Below are positions 43,778-54,044 of a DNA stretch of 64,000 bases, in pieces. The translations under genes and the position numbers were made by a program. The stretch's first letter is position 1, and each line of letters opens with the position of its first letter. Below the pieces are notes generated by a model. The model worked only from the letters and a program-made list of their open reading frames with translations, ran no database searches and had not been told where the DNA came from. This stretch comes from Streptomyces sp. Ag109_O5-10 (lineage in GTDB: Bacteria > Actinomycetota > Actinomycetes > Streptomycetales > Streptomycetaceae), in contig NZ_FNTQ01000001.1 in NCBI RefSeq assembly GCF_900105755.1, forward strand, positions 2,666,001 to 2,730,000, written 5' to 3'.

Positions 43778-44566
43778 TCAGACCCTGGCCGTGGAGATGA
43801 TGGCGAAGAAGGCGCCCAAGGGGTCGAGGAACATGGCGAAGCGGCCGATGCCGGGGGCCTCGGTGACGGGCATGAGGGCGGTGGCTCCGGTGTCGGTGGC
43901 GGTGGCGAACGTGGCGTCGCAGTCGCTCACCTCGAAGTACGGATGCCATTCCGGGGTCGATCCGGCGTCGAGGTTGGCCTGGGGCAGTTGCATCAGGCCG
44001 CCGTGGGCCGCCGCGGGGCCGGCGCCGGCCGGGGTGAGGATCGTGTAGGCGAGTCCCGGGCCCATCGGCACGTCCCGCGTCTGCCAGGAGAAGACCGTCC
44101 CGTAGAACGCCTTCGCCGCGTTCGCGTCGGTGGTGTAGAGCTCCGTCCTGGCCAGGCTGCCGGGGACCGCGACGAGATCCAGGCCCCGGGTCTCGCCCGG
44201 CTGCCAGACCGCGAAGTCCGCGCCGGCGGGGTCGACGAAGGCCGCCGCCCGCCCGAAGGCGAAGACGTCCGCCGGGGCGATCCGGACGCTGCCGCCCGCC
44301 TGCTCCACGGCCTTGGCGGTGGCGTCGGCGTCCGGGGTGTGGAAGTACACCCGCCAGGACGCGCCCGCGCCCTCCTCGGTGAGCGGGCCGATCCCGGCGA
44401 CCGTCCCGCCGTCCTGCTCGAAGAAGCCGTAGCCGCCCGCCTCGGGACCGGCGGACCGGTGCTGCCAGCCGAAGACGGCCGCGTAGAAGGCGGCGCTGGC
44501 GTCGGTGTCGGGGGTGCCCAGGTCCAGCCAGTTCGGGGCGCCTGGCACGTACGTGGTCGTCAGCAT
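43778..44566 (-). CDS. Two-domain VOC-family protein
   Basis: 262 aa, two consecutive glyoxalase-like domains: residues 1-125 ([20 protein letters not shown], then VFGWQH) and 135-260 ([20 protein letters not shown], then [15 protein letters not shown]). This is the architecture of the mycobacterial CFP32-like and related hydroxylase-annotated proteins. Activity unknown. ATG at 44566 has a GAGGA-type site just upstream. Stands alone. Confidence 0.82.
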   Translation of the reverse strand: MLTTTYVPGAPNWLDLGTPDTDASAAFYAAVFGWQHRSAGPEAGGYGFFEQDGGTVAGIGPLTEEGAGASWRVYFHTPDADATAKAVEQAGGSVRIAPADVFAFGRAAAFVDPAGADFAVWQPGETRGLDLVAVPGSLARTELYTTDANAAKAFYGTVFSWQTRDVPMGPGLAYTILTPAGAGPAAAHGGLMQLPQANLDAGSTPEWHPYFEVSDCDATFATATDTGATALMPVTEAPGIGRFAMFLDPLGAFFAIISTARV

Positions 44567-44627
44567 GGTGGGGTCCTCCTCGGTCCTCGGTCCTCGGTCC
44601 TCGCCGGCCCGCGCCGGTCACCAGGTC

Positions 44628-44946
44628 ACGGGCAGCGTACGCGGTCCGCGGATCAGGCCCCTGCCGCCTGAACTCGACCTCGTCCGGGGGTGCGGGCGGC
44701 CGGATGCCGGGGAAGCGGGCGAGGACCGAGCCGATCATGGTCTCGGCCTCCGTGCGGGGCGTGATCGCGGCCGTGCAGTGGTGCGGGCCGTGCCCGAAGG
44801 CCGGGTGGGGGCCGCGGAGGGGGCCGCCCGCGCGGTCGAAGTCCAGGTCGCGGGGGTCGGTGAAGGCGGCGGGGTCGCGGTTGGCGGCGACCTAGGCGTT
44901 GTGGACGACGTCACCGGCCCGGATCAGCCGGCCGCCGACCGGGGCA
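44628..44946 (-). pseudogene. Cytochrome P450 C-terminal remnant
   Basis: Reads RLIRAGDVVHNA-stop-VAANRDPAAFTDPRDLDF, then the haem-ligand loop HPAFGHGPHHCTAAITPRTE, then EVEFRRQG, after which a frameshift is needed to reach the family ending LIRGPRTLPVTW-stop at 44628. The internal TAG is at about 44885-44895. Upstream parts including the ExxR helix are missing. Non-functional. Confidence 0.85.
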
Positions 44947-45150
44947 TGGGCGCACTCCCTGCGCGTGGGAGGAGACGGCGTCCTCACAGGGGGTCTGCCT
45001 CCCGCCGGAATGACCGTGCGAGGTGTGCCGCGTCATCCGGGGCCGACATGGCCGTCGAGCCCCCGCCCTGCGAAGGACGGGGGCTCGGCTACGACAGCTG
45101 CATGCGGCACACCGCCGACGACTCCGCAGATCAGCCGGTGTCCGGCCCGG
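44947..45150. other. Intergenic between P450 remnant and cdsA
   Basis: No coding signal. Apart from a terminator hairpin at 45056-45087 nothing recognisable. Confidence 0.5.
45056..45087 (-). terminator. Terminator downstream of cdsA
   Basis: 10-bp perfect stem CGAGCCCCCG / CGGGGGCTCG with a 12-nt loop, about 65 bp beyond the cdsA stop. Confidence 0.65.
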
Positions 45151-46512
45151 TCACCCGCTTCCGACGAACAGCACCATCAGCAACCACACCACCGGAGCCG
45201 TCGGCAGCAGTGAGTCCAGGCGGTCCATGATGCCGCCATGGCCCGGCAGCAGGGTGCCCATGTCCTTGATGCCCAGGTCCCGCTTGATCATGGACTCGCC
45301 GAGGTCGCCGAGCGTGGCGCTGGCGGCGACCGCGAGGCCCAGCAGCAGGCCCTGCCACCAGGTGCCGTCGTCGATCAGGAACTCCATGCACAGCGCGCCC
45401 GCGACCATCGCGAACAGCACCGCGCCGACCAGGCCCTCGCGGGTCTTGCCGGGGCTGATGCGCGGCGCGAGCTTGTGGGTGCCGAAGCGCCAGCCGACCG
45501 CGTAGGCGCCGGTGTCGCTGACCACCGTGAGGAGGAGGAAGGTCAGCACCCGTTGCGGGCCGTCCTCCGCGGTGAGCATCATCGCGACGAACGTCGCCAG
45601 GAACGGGACGTAGAACGCCGCGAAGAGACCCGCCGTGACGTCCCTGAGGTAGCCCTCCGGCGGTTCCGTCATCCGCCAGACGAGGACCGCGAGGCCGGTG
45701 AGCGCCAGGGCGACCCAGGCGCCCTCGGCTCCCCGCGCGTACCCGGCGACCACCATCGCGGCGCCGCCCAGCGCCAGCGGGACCAGCGGCGCCTTGATGT
45801 CCTTGCGCTCCTGGAGCCGGCTGGTCAGTTCCCACAGGCCCACCACGACGGCGACCGCCACGACACCCACGAAGACGGCCTTGACGACGAACAGGGACGC
45901 CACGATCACGACGCCCAGTCCGACGCCGACTCCTATGGCCGCGCCCAGGTCGCGTCCCGCGCTCTTCTTCTGCGGCGCGGGCGCCGGCTGTGGGGCGTCG
46001 GGCATGGGCTCCGGATTCTGCGGCGCCGCCGCGTGAGGCAGGGGCTGCGCCGACGGTGTGTCGTGGCGGAACGTCTCGTCCCGGAGGTTCTCGTCTCGGA
46101 ACGTCTCGTCTCGGAACAGGGGACCGCCCAGCCGAGCGGCCCCCCTGTCACCGTCCTGGTCCGAGCCGTACGCGGGTACGTCGTCGGGCACGAGGGGCAT
46201 GGGGCGAGTCTGCTGCGCGTTCTGCGCATCGTACGCGGGACCCGCCGGGGCGGCTCCCTGGACGTGCCCCAGGTCGTAGCCGTGGGCGGGACCGAGGCCG
46301 TAGCCCTGGCCGGGACCCTGCGCAGGGTCCGCGCCCGTGCCGTACCCCGCGCCGGAGCCGTGGGCGGCGCCGGGGCCGTATCCCTGGCCGGAGCCGTGGT
46401 CGTACCCCTGGCCGGTGCCCTGATCGGCCGGTTCCCAGTACCCGGCCGGCGGTCCGGCCTGCCCGGGCTGCGGCCCGGCGTGCGGCGAGGCTCCCCAGGA
46501 TGAGTCGTTCAT
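45151..46512 (-). CDS. cdsA: Phosphatidate cytidylyltransferase with long disordered N-terminus
   Basis: 453 aa; makes CDP-diacylglycerol from phosphatidate and CTP, the entry to membrane phospholipids. The C-terminal 265 residues hold about eight helices and the CDS signature ESMIKRDLGIKDMG then LLPGHGGIMDRLDS. The first 187 or so residues are low-complexity: Gly/Tyr/Gln-rich repeats (GQGYGPGAAHGSGAGYGTG) and an acidic-basic repeat FRDETFRDENLRDETFRHD. Enzymes elsewhere are about 270-310 aa, so this tail is an addition. ATG overlaps the frr stop as TGATG. Confidence 0.93.
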   Translation of the reverse strand: MNDSSWGASPHAGPQPGQAGPPAGYWEPADQGTGQGYDHGSGQGYGPGAAHGSGAGYGTGADPAQGPGQGYGLGPAHGYDLGHVQGAAPAGPAYDAQNAQQTRPMPLVPDDVPAYGSDQDGDRGAARLGGPLFRDETFRDENLRDETFRHDTPSAQPLPHAAAPQNPEPMPDAPQPAPAPQKKSAGRDLGAAIGVGVGLGVVIVASLFVVKAVFVGVVAVAVVVGLWELTSRLQERKDIKAPLVPLALGGAAMVVAGYARGAEGAWVALALTGLAVLVWRMTEPPEGYLRDVTAGLFAAFYVPFLATFVAMMLTAEDGPQRVLTFLLLTVVSDTGAYAVGWRFGTHKLAPRISPGKTREGLVGAVLFAMVAGALCMEFLIDDGTWWQGLLLGLAVAASATLGDLGESMIKRDLGIKDMGTLLPGHGGIMDRLDSLLPTAPVVWLLMVLFVGSG

Positions 46513-47069
46513 CAGACTTCGAGAAGCTCCGCTTCCTTGTGCTTGAGGAGCTCGTCCACCTGTGCGACGTACTTCGCGGTGGTGTCGTCGAGCTCCTTCT
46601 CGGCGCGGCGGCCCTCGTCCTCGCCGACCTCGCCGTCCTTGATCAGCTTGTCGATGGCGTCCTTGGCCTTGCGGCGGACGGAGCGGATGGAGACCTTGGA
46701 GTCCTCCGCCTTGCCCTTCGCGACCTTGATGTAGTCGCGGCGGCGCTCCTCGGTGAGCTCCGGGAACACCACCCGGATGATGTTGCCGTCGTTGCTCGGG
46801 TTGACGCCCAGGTCCGAGTCGCGGATCGCCTGCTCGATGTTGCGCAGGGCCGTCTTGTCGAACGGGGTCACGACCGCCATGCGCGGTTCCGGCACGGAGA
46901 ACGAGGCCAGCTGGTTGATCGGCGTCGGCGCGCCGTAGTAGTCGGCCACGATCTTGTTGAACATCGCCGGGTGCGCACGGCCGGTGCGGATCGCGGCGAA
47001 GTCCTCCTTGGCGACCACGACGGCCTTCTCCATCTTCTCCTCGGCTTCGAGGAGGGTCTCTTCGATCAC
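46512..47069 (-). CDS. frr: Ribosome recycling factor
   Basis: 185 aa, the normal family length. Splits post-termination ribosomes with EF-G. Motifs: [63 protein letters not shown] and [18 protein letters not shown] start at 47069 with AGGAG six bases upstream. Coupled to cdsA. Confidence 0.96.
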   Translation of the reverse strand: MIEETLLEAEEKMEKAVVVAKEDFAAIRTGRAHPAMFNKIVADYYGAPTPINQLASFSVPEPRMAVVTPFDKTALRNIEQAIRDSDLGVNPSNDGNIIRVVFPELTEERRRDYIKVAKGKAEDSKVSIRSVRRKAKDAIDKLIKDGEVGEDEGRRAEKELDDTTAKYVAQVDELLKHKEAELLEV

Positions 47070-47215
47070 CACTTGCTCCTGCGTGTCTTGAGTAAGGCCC
47101 GGCTGCGGTTCCGCCCGGGGGCGGCGGCCGGCTGCGTCGCGTCTTCTTTCCCCGACGGTTCCCGACCGGCAGGACATTGTCCATCCCCCGGTCAGGGTTC
47201 GTCGGGCGGTGCCGG

Positions 47216-47974
47216 TCAGTCCCGGCTGCCCTGGTCACCCACCAGCGTGCCGATCTTCTCACCCTTGACGGCGCGCGCGATATTGCCCTCCGCGAGCAGC
47301 TCGAACACCAGGATGGGCAGCTTGTTGTCGCGGCAGAGCGTGATCGCGGTGGCGTCGGCGACCTTGAGCTCGCGGGTGATGACCTCGCCGTAGCCGAGGG
47401 AGTCGAACTTGACGGCGTCGGGGTTGGTCTTGGGGTCGGAGTCGTAGACCCCGTCCACACCGTTCTTGCCCATGAGCAGCGCCTCGGCGTCGATCTCCAG
47501 GGCGCGCTGGGCGGCGGTGGTGTCGGTGGAGAAGTACGGCATGCCCATACCGGCGCCGAAGATGACCACGCGGCCCTTCTCCAGGTGGCGCACGGCGCGC
47601 AGCGGGATGTACGGCTCGGCGACCTGCCCCATGGTGATCGCGGTCTGCACCCGGCTGTCGATGCCCTCCTTCTCCAGGAAGTCCTGGAGGGCGAGGCAGT
47701 TCATGACGGTGCCGAGCATGCCCATGTAGTCGGAGCGCGCCCGGTCCATGCCGCGCTGCTGGAGCTCGGCGCCGCGGAAGAAGTTGCCGCCGCCGATGAC
47801 GACGGCGACCTCGGCGCCGTCGCGGACGACGGCCGCGATCTCACGGGCGATCTTGTGCACCACGTCGGGGTCCACGCCCAGGCCGCCGCCACCGGAGAAG
47901 GCCTCTCCGGACAGCTTCAGCAGAAACCGGCCGCGTACTTTGCCGTCGTCGCTCTTCTGGGCCTTGGTGGTCAT
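47216..47974 (-). CDS. pyrH: UMP kinase
   Basis: 252 aa; phosphorylates UMP to UDP. Amino acid kinase family motifs: [68 protein letters not shown] and [15 protein letters not shown] at 47974. Separated from tsf by a terminator-like hairpin and followed by frr, the usual bacterial order. Confidence 0.96.
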   Translation of the reverse strand: MTTKAQKSDDGKVRGRFLLKLSGEAFSGGGGLGVDPDVVHKIAREIAAVVRDGAEVAVVIGGGNFFRGAELQQRGMDRARSDYMGMLGTVMNCLALQDFLEKEGIDSRVQTAITMGQVAEPYIPLRAVRHLEKGRVVIFGAGMGMPYFSTDTTAAQRALEIDAEALLMGKNGVDGVYDSDPKTNPDAVKFDSLGYGEVITRELKVADATAITLCRDNKLPILVFELLAEGNIARAVKGEKIGTLVGDQGSRD

Positions 47975-48012
47975 GGAGATCCCGCCTCTTTCACGTGGTG
48001 CACATACAAAGA

Positions 48013-48063
48013 AGGCCATTGCCGGTGGGGTCGCTTTTCGCTGCCCATGCGCGGCAATGGCCT
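48013..48063 (-). terminator. Rho-independent-type terminator between tsf and pyrH
   Basis: Perfect 11-bp stem AGGCCATTGCC / GGCAATGGCCT with a 29-nt loop, followed in the transcript by TCTTTGTATG, one of the few T-rich tails here. It should end or attenuate the rpsB-tsf message before pyrH. Confidence 0.65.
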
Positions 48064-48182
48064 CCTCGTCAGATCTGCCGCCGTCCGTCACGCCCGTGGG
48101 TGTGGCGGTGCGTACGGACGACTGCTGTCGACCGACCCTATCGGGATTTCCCCGTGGGTCGCGCGTCGATCGCGGTACGGAC

Positions 48183-49019
48183 TCAGATGCCGACCTTGAT
48201 GCGCGTGAAGCGCTTCAGGGTGACACCGGCCTCGTCCAGGACCTTCTGGACCGACTTCTTGTTGTCCAGTGCGTACGGCTGGCCGAGCAGCGTGGCGTCC
48301 TTGAAGAAGCCGTTGAGGCGACCCTCGACGATCTTCGGCAGGGCGGCCTCGGGCTTGCCCTCGGCGCGGGTGGTCTCCTCGGCGACGCGGCGCTCGGTCT
48401 CGACGACGTCGGCCGGCACGTCCTCCTTGGCGAGGTACTTCGGCGCGAAGGCGGCGATGTGCTGGGCGACGCCCTTGGCGATCTCGGCGTTCGGCTTGTC
48501 GAGCTCGACGAGGACACCGATCTGCGGGGGCAGGTCGGGCATCGTGCGGTGCATGTAGGCGGTCACGTAGCCGTCGGCGTACTGCGCGAAGCGGTCCAGG
48601 ACGATCTTCTCGCCGAGGTTGGCGTTGGCCTCGTCGACGTACGCCTGGACGGTCTTGCCGGGCTCGATCTCGGAGGCGAGCAGGGCCTCCAGGTCCGCCG
48701 GGGCGGTCTTGGCGACGTGCTCGGCGATGGTGTTGGCGACGGCCTGGAACTTGTCACCCTTGGCGACGAAGTCCGTCTCGCACTTCAGCTCGACGAGGAC
48801 GCCGGAGGAGTTGTCGTCGGCGATGATCGAGACCACGGCGCCGTTCTCGGCGGAGCGGCCCTCGCGCTTGGCGACGCCCTTCTGGCCCTTGATGCGGAGC
48901 GCCTCGACAGCCTTGTCGACGTCGCCCTCGGCCTCGTCCAGGGCCTTCTTGCAGTCCATCATGCCGGCGCCGGTGAGCTCGCGGAGCTTCTTGACGTCAG
49001 CGGCGGTGTAGTTCGCCAT
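48183..49019 (-). CDS. tsf: Elongation factor Ts
   Basis: 278 aa; nucleotide exchange factor for EF-Tu. UBA-like N-terminus [20 protein letters not shown] and core motifs [20 protein letters not shown] and [12 protein letters not shown]-terminal module ends [11 protein letters not shown]. Downstream of rpsB as in most bacteria. Confidence 0.96.
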   Translation of the reverse strand: MANYTAADVKKLRELTGAGMMDCKKALDEAEGDVDKAVEALRIKGQKGVAKREGRSAENGAVVSIIADDNSSGVLVELKCETDFVAKGDKFQAVANTIAEHVAKTAPADLEALLASEIEPGKTVQAYVDEANANLGEKIVLDRFAQYADGYVTAYMHRTMPDLPPQIGVLVELDKPNAEIAKGVAQHIAAFAPKYLAKEDVPADVVETERRVAEETTRAEGKPEAALPKIVEGRLNGFFKDATLLGQPYALDNKKSVQKVLDEAGVTLKRFTRIKVGI

Positions 49020-49152
49020 GAGTCGTTAAGTCTTTCTCGAAGTCGGGAGATCTGCCCGATCCACGAACCACACGTAGATGTGGGGCGCGAATCTGTGGGT
49101 GAACGGCGGGGGCGTACGGGGTGTCGCCGCCCCCGCCGTCAACGCTGACGGG

Positions 49153-50073
49153 TCAGGCCTGCTCGGCGTCCGCGGCCGGAGCCTCGGCGGCGGCCGGAGC
49201 CTCGGCAGCGGCCTCGGCGGCGGCCGGAGCCTCGGCCTGCTCGGCGTCGGCGACCTTCTCGGTCTCGGCGGAGGTCTGGACCTCGGCGTCGTCCGCCTTC
49301 TTCTCGCCCTCGAGCAGGTCGCGCTCCCACTCGGCGAGCGGCTCGCCGGCGGCCTTCTCACCCTTGTCGCCGGTGGCGACGCGCGAGCGGCTGATGAGGC
49401 CCTCGGCGACGGCGTCGGCGATCACGCGGGTGAGCAGGGTGACGGAGCGGATCGCGTCGTCGTTGCCCGGGATCTTGTAGTCGACCTCGTCGGGGTCGCA
49501 GTTGGTGTCGAGGATCGCGACGACCGGGATGTTGAGCTTCCGGGCCTCGCCGACCGCGATGTGCTCCTTCTTGGTGTCCACGATCCAGACGGCGCTGGGC
49601 ACCTTCTGCATCTCGCGGATACCGCCGAGGGTCTTCTCCAGCTTGGCCTTCTCGCGCGAGAGCACGAGAAGCTCCTTCTTGGTCAGACCGGACGCGGCGA
49701 CGTCCTCGAAGTCGATCTGCTCGAGCTCCTTGAGGCGCTGCAGACGCTTGTAGACGGTCGAGAAGTTGGTGAGCATGCCGCCCAGCCAGCGCTGGTTGAC
49801 GTAGGGCATGCCGACGCGGGTGGCCTGCTCGGCGATGGCCTCCTGCGCCTGCTTCTTCGTGCCGACGAACATGACCGTGCCGCCGTGGGCGACGGTCTCC
49901 TTGACGAACTCGTAGGCGCGGTCGATGTACGACAGCGACTGGAGCAGGTCGATGATGTAGATGCCGTTGCGCTCGGTGAAGATGAAGCGCTTCATCTTCG
50001 GGTTCCAGCGACGGGTCTGGTGACCGAAGTGGACGCCGCTCTCCAGCAGCTCCCGCATCGTGACGACGGCCAT
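49153..50073 (-). CDS. rpsB: 30S ribosomal protein S2
   Basis: 306 aa. Starts [20 protein letters not shown]; other motifs [36 protein letters not shown] and [17 protein letters not shown]-terminal extension of about 55 residues rich in Ala and Glu ([19 protein letters not shown]) is typical of actinomycete S2. AAGGAG lies eight bases before the ATG at 50073. Confidence 0.97.
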   Translation of the reverse strand: MAVVTMRELLESGVHFGHQTRRWNPKMKRFIFTERNGIYIIDLLQSLSYIDRAYEFVKETVAHGGTVMFVGTKKQAQEAIAEQATRVGMPYVNQRWLGGMLTNFSTVYKRLQRLKELEQIDFEDVAASGLTKKELLVLSREKAKLEKTLGGIREMQKVPSAVWIVDTKKEHIAVGEARKLNIPVVAILDTNCDPDEVDYKIPGNDDAIRSVTLLTRVIADAVAEGLISRSRVATGDKGEKAAGEPLAEWERDLLEGEKKADDAEVQTSAETEKVADAEQAEAPAAAEAAAEAPAAAEAPAADAEQA

Positions 50074-50172
50074 GGCCGTATCTCCTTGAATTTCTCGGTT
50101 GTACCGCGGGGGCCGGACGGCTCCCGCGCCTGACGCCCGTGTGCGCTGTGCCACGAAGGACCGAGAAGCGCT

Positions 50173-50199
50173 GACACCTGCGGATGTGGGCCAGGTGTC
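50173..50199 (-). promoter_or_regulatory. Leader hairpin upstream of rpsB
   Basis: Perfect 8-bp inverted repeat GACACCTG / CAGGTGTC with an 11-nt loop, about 100 bp before rpsB. It lies in the probable leader and may take part in the S2 autoregulation known for rpsB-tsf in other bacteria; that role is a guess. Confidence 0.4.
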
Positions 50200-50320
50200 G
50201 GGGCGTGCGAAGTCGACCCGGTGACCCGGATCGCCAAAGGAAGTGTACGGGACCGGGGAGGTGCCGGGTGACGCCGGTCTCCACAACTCGGGAGTAATCC
50301 ACAGGTACCGGCCATGATCG

Positions 50321-50929
50321 GTGTGGGTGCGGGACCGTTTGGCCATGTTGGTCATGCGACGCGCGATGCGGTGGATGTGGGCGGTGACGGCGTTGCCGCT
50401 GGCCCTGGGAGCGGCCTCGGCCGGGGCCAGGGGTGGGGCGGAGGGTCCGCCGCCGCCTGCCGGGCCGCCGGTGCCGGCGGTCGGCCGTGCCTGGCCGGTG
50501 GGGGTACGGCCACCGGTGCTGCGCGGCTGGGAACCTCCGGCGACGGTGTACGGCCCGGGGCACCGCGGGGTCGACCTGGGCGCGGCCCCCGGTGCGCCGG
50601 TACGGGCGGTGGCGGCGGGCCGGGTCTCCTACGCGGGGCGGGTGGCGGGGCGGGGCGTGGTGTCGGTGGCTCTGACGGGGACGGACCTGCGCACGACCTA
50701 CGAGCCGGTGACGGCCACTGTGGAGAAGGGGCAGGAGGTGGCGGCGGGGGAGGTGGTGGGCACGGTGGAGCCGGGCGGCGCGCACTGCGGTGCTCGGCCG
50801 TGTGTCCACTGGGGACTGCTCAGGGGTGACGCGTATCTGGACCCGGTGCAGCTGTTGCCGCCCTGGTTGGTGAACGCGGGGCCGTCGAGGTTGTTGCCGG
50901 TCTTGGGGGTGCCGCTGCCGGAGGGGTGA
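50321..50929 (+). CDS. M23-type (LytM-like) secreted peptidase domain protein
   Basis: 202 aa with an N-terminal hydrophobic signal ([20 protein letters not shown]) and an M23 beta-sheet domain: [20 protein letters not shown] (HxxxD zinc ligands), [21 protein letters not shown] and [20 protein letters not shown]. In active LytM enzymes the last motif is HxH; here the first His is Cys while the zinc-binding His remains. It may act on the peptidoglycan or be a non-catalytic binding domain. GTG at 50321 or ATG at 50345 are possible starts. Divergent from rpsB. Confidence 0.78.
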   Translation: MWVRDRLAMLVMRRAMRWMWAVTALPLALGAASAGARGGAEGPPPPAGPPVPAVGRAWPVGVRPPVLRGWEPPATVYGPGHRGVDLGAAPGAPVRAVAAGRVSYAGRVAGRGVVSVALTGTDLRTTYEPVTATVEKGQEVAAGEVVGTVEPGGAHCGARPCVHWGLLRGDAYLDPVQLLPPWLVNAGPSRLLPVLGVPLPEG

Positions 50930-50957
50930 TCGCGGACATTCGCGCGGCCGTCGGTGC

Positions 50958-50979
50958 GTGGGGCTGATCGCGCAGTTCC
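50958..50979 (-). repeat. Dispersed element, copy 3 (partial)
   Basis: On the minus strand GGAACTGCGCGATCAGCCCCAC, two differences (one substitution, one missing C) from the core at 13026 and 30052. Lies between the M23 and TetR genes. Confidence 0.75.
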
Positions 50980-51054
50980 TCCCCCAGCCTTCGGCCCGGG
51001 GTAACGCCAGCGCCGATGGGCGCTCCGCGCCCCCGGCCCCAGCGCCCGCTGACC

Positions 51055-51645
51055 TCAGCCCTGCACACCCCGCAGCGCCATGGCCACAGCCGCCTCGGTG
51101 ATCACGACCGGGTCCTCCGCCGCCCCCAGCTCGATCCGCCGTACCGCGGCGTCCACGACCCCCTGCAGCAGCATCGCCGCCAGTCGGGGCTGCTCGTGCC
51201 CCAGCTCCCCCAGTGCCTCCACGATCATCGCGACCAGCCCGCCGTGCGCGGCCCGGATCTTCTCGCGGGCCCCCGCGTCCAGTTCGCTCGCCGAGATCGC
51301 GACCACCGCCCGGTGCCGCCGGTCCCCGACCAGGGCGAGCTGCTGCCGCACGTAGGCCTCGACCTTGCCCTCGGCGGAACCCGCCCGCTCCATCACCGCC
51401 GCGACCTCCGCCGCCCACACCGGGAAGTCGGCCTCGCACAGCTCCTCGACCACGGCGGCCCGGGAGCGGAAGTACTCGTAGACGGACGACCGGGCCAGCC
51501 CCGTGCGCTCGGCGAGCGCGGGGAAGGTCAGCGCCTCCGTCCCGCCCTCGGACAGGAGGGACCGCGCCGCGTCCAGCAGGGCGGCTCGCTGCATCGACCG
51601 GTGCTCGGCCACGGAGGCCGCTCGAATCCTTGGCACGTCGACCAC
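51055..51645 (-). CDS. TetR-family transcriptional regulator
   Basis: 196 aa. N-terminal helix-turn-helix: AALLDAARSLLSEGGTEALT, FPALAERTGLARSSVYEYFR. The C-terminal ligand domain is helical without recognisable specificity. GTG start at 51645 (another GTG at 51636). It is next to whiG on the same strand, 86 bp beyond it toward rpsB. Target unknown; it is the only TetR gene in the window. Confidence 0.85.
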   Translation of the reverse strand: MVDVPRIRAASVAEHRSMQRAALLDAARSLLSEGGTEALTFPALAERTGLARSSVYEYFRSRAAVVEELCEADFPVWAAEVAAVMERAGSAEGKVEAYVRQQLALVGDRRHRAVVAISASELDAGAREKIRAAHGGLVAMIVEALGELGHEQPRLAAMLLQGVVDAAVRRIELGAAEDPVVITEAAVAMALRGVQG

Positions 51646-51730
51646 TTTACGGACGCACCGGGCCGGACGGGAGGCAGCACGACCGGAAGACCGGGCGCCC
51701 GGCCGCCGCCCAGGCGCCGGAAACCGCGGC

Positions 51731-52573
51731 TCAGCGGCCGAAACTCGCCAGCTTCGCCCGTAGCTGCAGCACCGATTTGGTGTGGATCTGACTCACCCGG
51801 CTCTCGGTGACCCCGAGCACGTTCCCGATCTCCGCGAGGGTCAGCCCCTCGTAGTAGTAGAGGGTCACCACGGTCTTCTCCCGCTCCGGCAGCGTGTTGA
51901 TGGCCCGCGCCAGGAACCGCCGCAGCTCCCGGTCCTCGGCCACCTCGACGGGGTTGTCCGCGGCGGTGTCCTCCAGCGTGTCCATGACGCTGAGGCCGTC
52001 GCCGCCCTCGCCCCCGACGTGCAGCAGTTCCTCCAGCGCCACCACGTTGGCCAGCGACAGCTGACTGAAGACGGCGTGCAGCTCGTCCACCTCGATGCCC
52101 AGCTCGGCGGCCACCTCGCCCTCAGAGGGTGTGCGCCGCAGCCGTGCCTCCAGGGTGGCGTAGGCCCGCTCCACGTTCCGCGCCTTCTGCCGGACCGAGC
52201 GCGGGATCCAGTCCAGCGCCCGCAGCTCGTCGATCATCGCCCCCCGGATCCGGGTGATCGCGTACGTCTCGAACTTGATCTCCCGGTCGACGTCGAACTT
52301 CTCGATCGCGTCGATGAGCCCGAACACCCCGGAGGAGACGAAGTCGGCCTGCTCCACGTTGGGCGGCAGGCCCACGCTCACCCGCCCGGCCACGTACTTG
52401 ACCAGCGGCGAGTAGTGCAGGATCAGCTGTTCCCGCAACCGGTCGTCCCCCGTCGCCTTGTACGACCGCCACAGCTCGTCGAGCGTCGAGGGAGCGGGCG
52501 GCCGCACGCTGCCACCGTCGCGGGCGGCTGGGGGGATCGCCGCCCGGTCGGACCCGGAGGTGTGCTGGGGCAT
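51731..52573 (-). CDS. whiG: RNA polymerase sigma factor WhiG
   Basis: 280-aa FliA-type sigma factor that starts spore formation in aerial hyphae of Streptomyces. Region 2: [57 protein letters not shown]; region 3: [19 protein letters not shown]; region 4: [40 protein letters not shown]. WhiG activity is known to be held back by the anti-sigma factor RsiG with c-di-GMP; rsiG is not in the window. ATG at 52573. Confidence 0.96.
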   Translation of the reverse strand: MPQHTSGSDRAAIPPAARDGGSVRPPAPSTLDELWRSYKATGDDRLREQLILHYSPLVKYVAGRVSVGLPPNVEQADFVSSGVFGLIDAIEKFDVDREIKFETYAITRIRGAMIDELRALDWIPRSVRQKARNVERAYATLEARLRRTPSEGEVAAELGIEVDELHAVFSQLSLANVVALEELLHVGGEGGDGLSVMDTLEDTAADNPVEVAEDRELRRFLARAINTLPEREKTVVTLYYYEGLTLAEIGNVLGVTESRVSQIHTKSVLQLRAKLASFGR

Positions 52574-52898
52574 TCGTCGCCTTGTGCCGTTCTGCCGTGA
52601 AGTGCCAGGAAGTGCTGTGTCGTGCCGTGGCGCGGGGTGGACGGGGGGGGTGAAGAGCAATGGTTGGGCGAGGTGTCGGTCTCGTGCCGGTTGGCACGGT
52701 CTGCGCCAGGCCTTTCGTGAGCGTAGCGTGACTGAGGAGTCGCGGTGCGCGAACAGAGCGGCTCCACCCCCGCGCGAACCCCCTGTACGGCGCGCTCCAC
52801 CACGCCCCGTACGTCGCTCTGCGTGATCGGCCGAAAGCGTCAACTCCGGGAATTCCCAAGGGCGTCGGGGGTTCCCCCGGACGGCCGAACACGCTCGG
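52574..52898. other. whiG upstream region
   Basis: No gene. It must hold the whiG promoter, but I found no -10/-35 pair I would defend. Confidence 0.4.
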
Positions 52899-54044
52899 TC
52901 AACACCGGCTCCGACCGGCCCGGACCGAGATCATCGCCTGGCGTGTCAACTTCCAGCCGTCGCCGTGTCGTTCGACGTAACCAAGTGCTCGGAGTTCGTA
53001 CAGTCTCGCGACGGCCTCGTCCTCGGACGTCTGCGCGCCGCGTGCCACCTCTTCGGGTGAGGCGGCCCGGTTGCCGGGCAGGGCGGCCAGGACCTGCCGG
53101 GCGGCGGGTTCCAGCAGGTCACGTGGGAGGACGGGGCCGCGTCTGGCCGGGGCCAGCTCGCCCATGTCGCCCACCAGCTCGACGACCTCCGCGGCGTCGG
53201 TGACCAGCGCCGCCTCCCCGCGGAGCAGTTCGTGCACCCCGGCCGAGAGGCCACTGGTGGCCGGACCTGGCACGCCCATGGTGAACCGGCCGAGCCGCTG
53301 TGCCGCCCGCGCCGTGACCAGCGAGCCGCTGCGGTGGGCGGCCTCCACGACGACGGTGCCCCGGGTGAGCGCGGCGATGACCCGGTTGCGGAGCACGAAC
53401 CGGCTCGGCGTCGGGTGCTCGCCCGGCGGCAACTCCCCCACCACCAGTCCCTGTTCGGCGATCCTGTTGATCAGCTCGGTGTGGCCCCGGGGGTAGGGCC
53501 GGTCGACCCCGCAGGCCAGCACGGCGACGGTGGCCCCGCCGGCGCCGAGGGCTCCGCGGTGGGCGGCGCCGTCGACCCCGTAGGCGCCACCGGACACCAC
53601 CACCCAGCCGCGCTCGGCGAGTCCCGCGGCGAGGACGGCCGCCATGTGGGCGCCGTACTCGGTGCAGGCGCGGGCCCCGACGAGGGCGACGGCCCGCAGC
53701 GCCCACATCCGCAGGCTGGGCAGGCCGCGCACCCACAGGCCGAGGGGGCGGCCGTCGCCCAGGTCGTCGAGCTGTGTCGGCCACTCGGTGTCGCCGGGGC
53801 ACACGAACCGCGCGCCCGCCTCCCGTGCGGCGGCGAGGTCCGCGCGGGGGTCGGCCTGTGCCGCGCGGGCCAGCAGACCCGCCCACCGCTTGGCGCCGGC
53901 ACCGGGCAGGGGCTGCCCGCCCTCGCGCAGCCGGGCCGCCACCTCGTGCACGCCCCGTTCCCGCACCCACCGCCCGGCGGTCTCGTCGCCGGGCTCGGCC
54001 ACCCGGGCCAGGAAGACCCGGTCGAGCACTCCGGTGTCGCTCAT
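52899..54044 (-). CDS. dprA: DNA-processing protein DprA
   Basis: 381 aa. Binds single-stranded DNA and loads RecA in transforming bacteria; role in Streptomyces uncertain. Rossmann-like core: [81 protein letters not shown]-terminal winged helix about 300-360. Its ATG overlaps the end of the yifB-like gene by 4 bp. Confidence 0.93.
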   Translation of the reverse strand: MSDTGVLDRVFLARVAEPGDETAGRWVRERGVHEVAARLREGGQPLPGAGAKRWAGLLARAAQADPRADLAAAREAGARFVCPGDTEWPTQLDDLGDGRPLGLWVRGLPSLRMWALRAVALVGARACTEYGAHMAAVLAAGLAERGWVVVSGGAYGVDGAAHRGALGAGGATVAVLACGVDRPYPRGHTELINRIAEQGLVVGELPPGEHPTPSRFVLRNRVIAALTRGTVVVEAAHRSGSLVTARAAQRLGRFTMGVPGPATSGLSAGVHELLRGEAALVTDAAEVVELVGDMGELAPARRGPVLPRDLLEPAARQVLAALPGNRAASPEEVARGAQTSEDEAVARLYELRALGYVERHGDGWKLTRQAMISVRAGRSRC

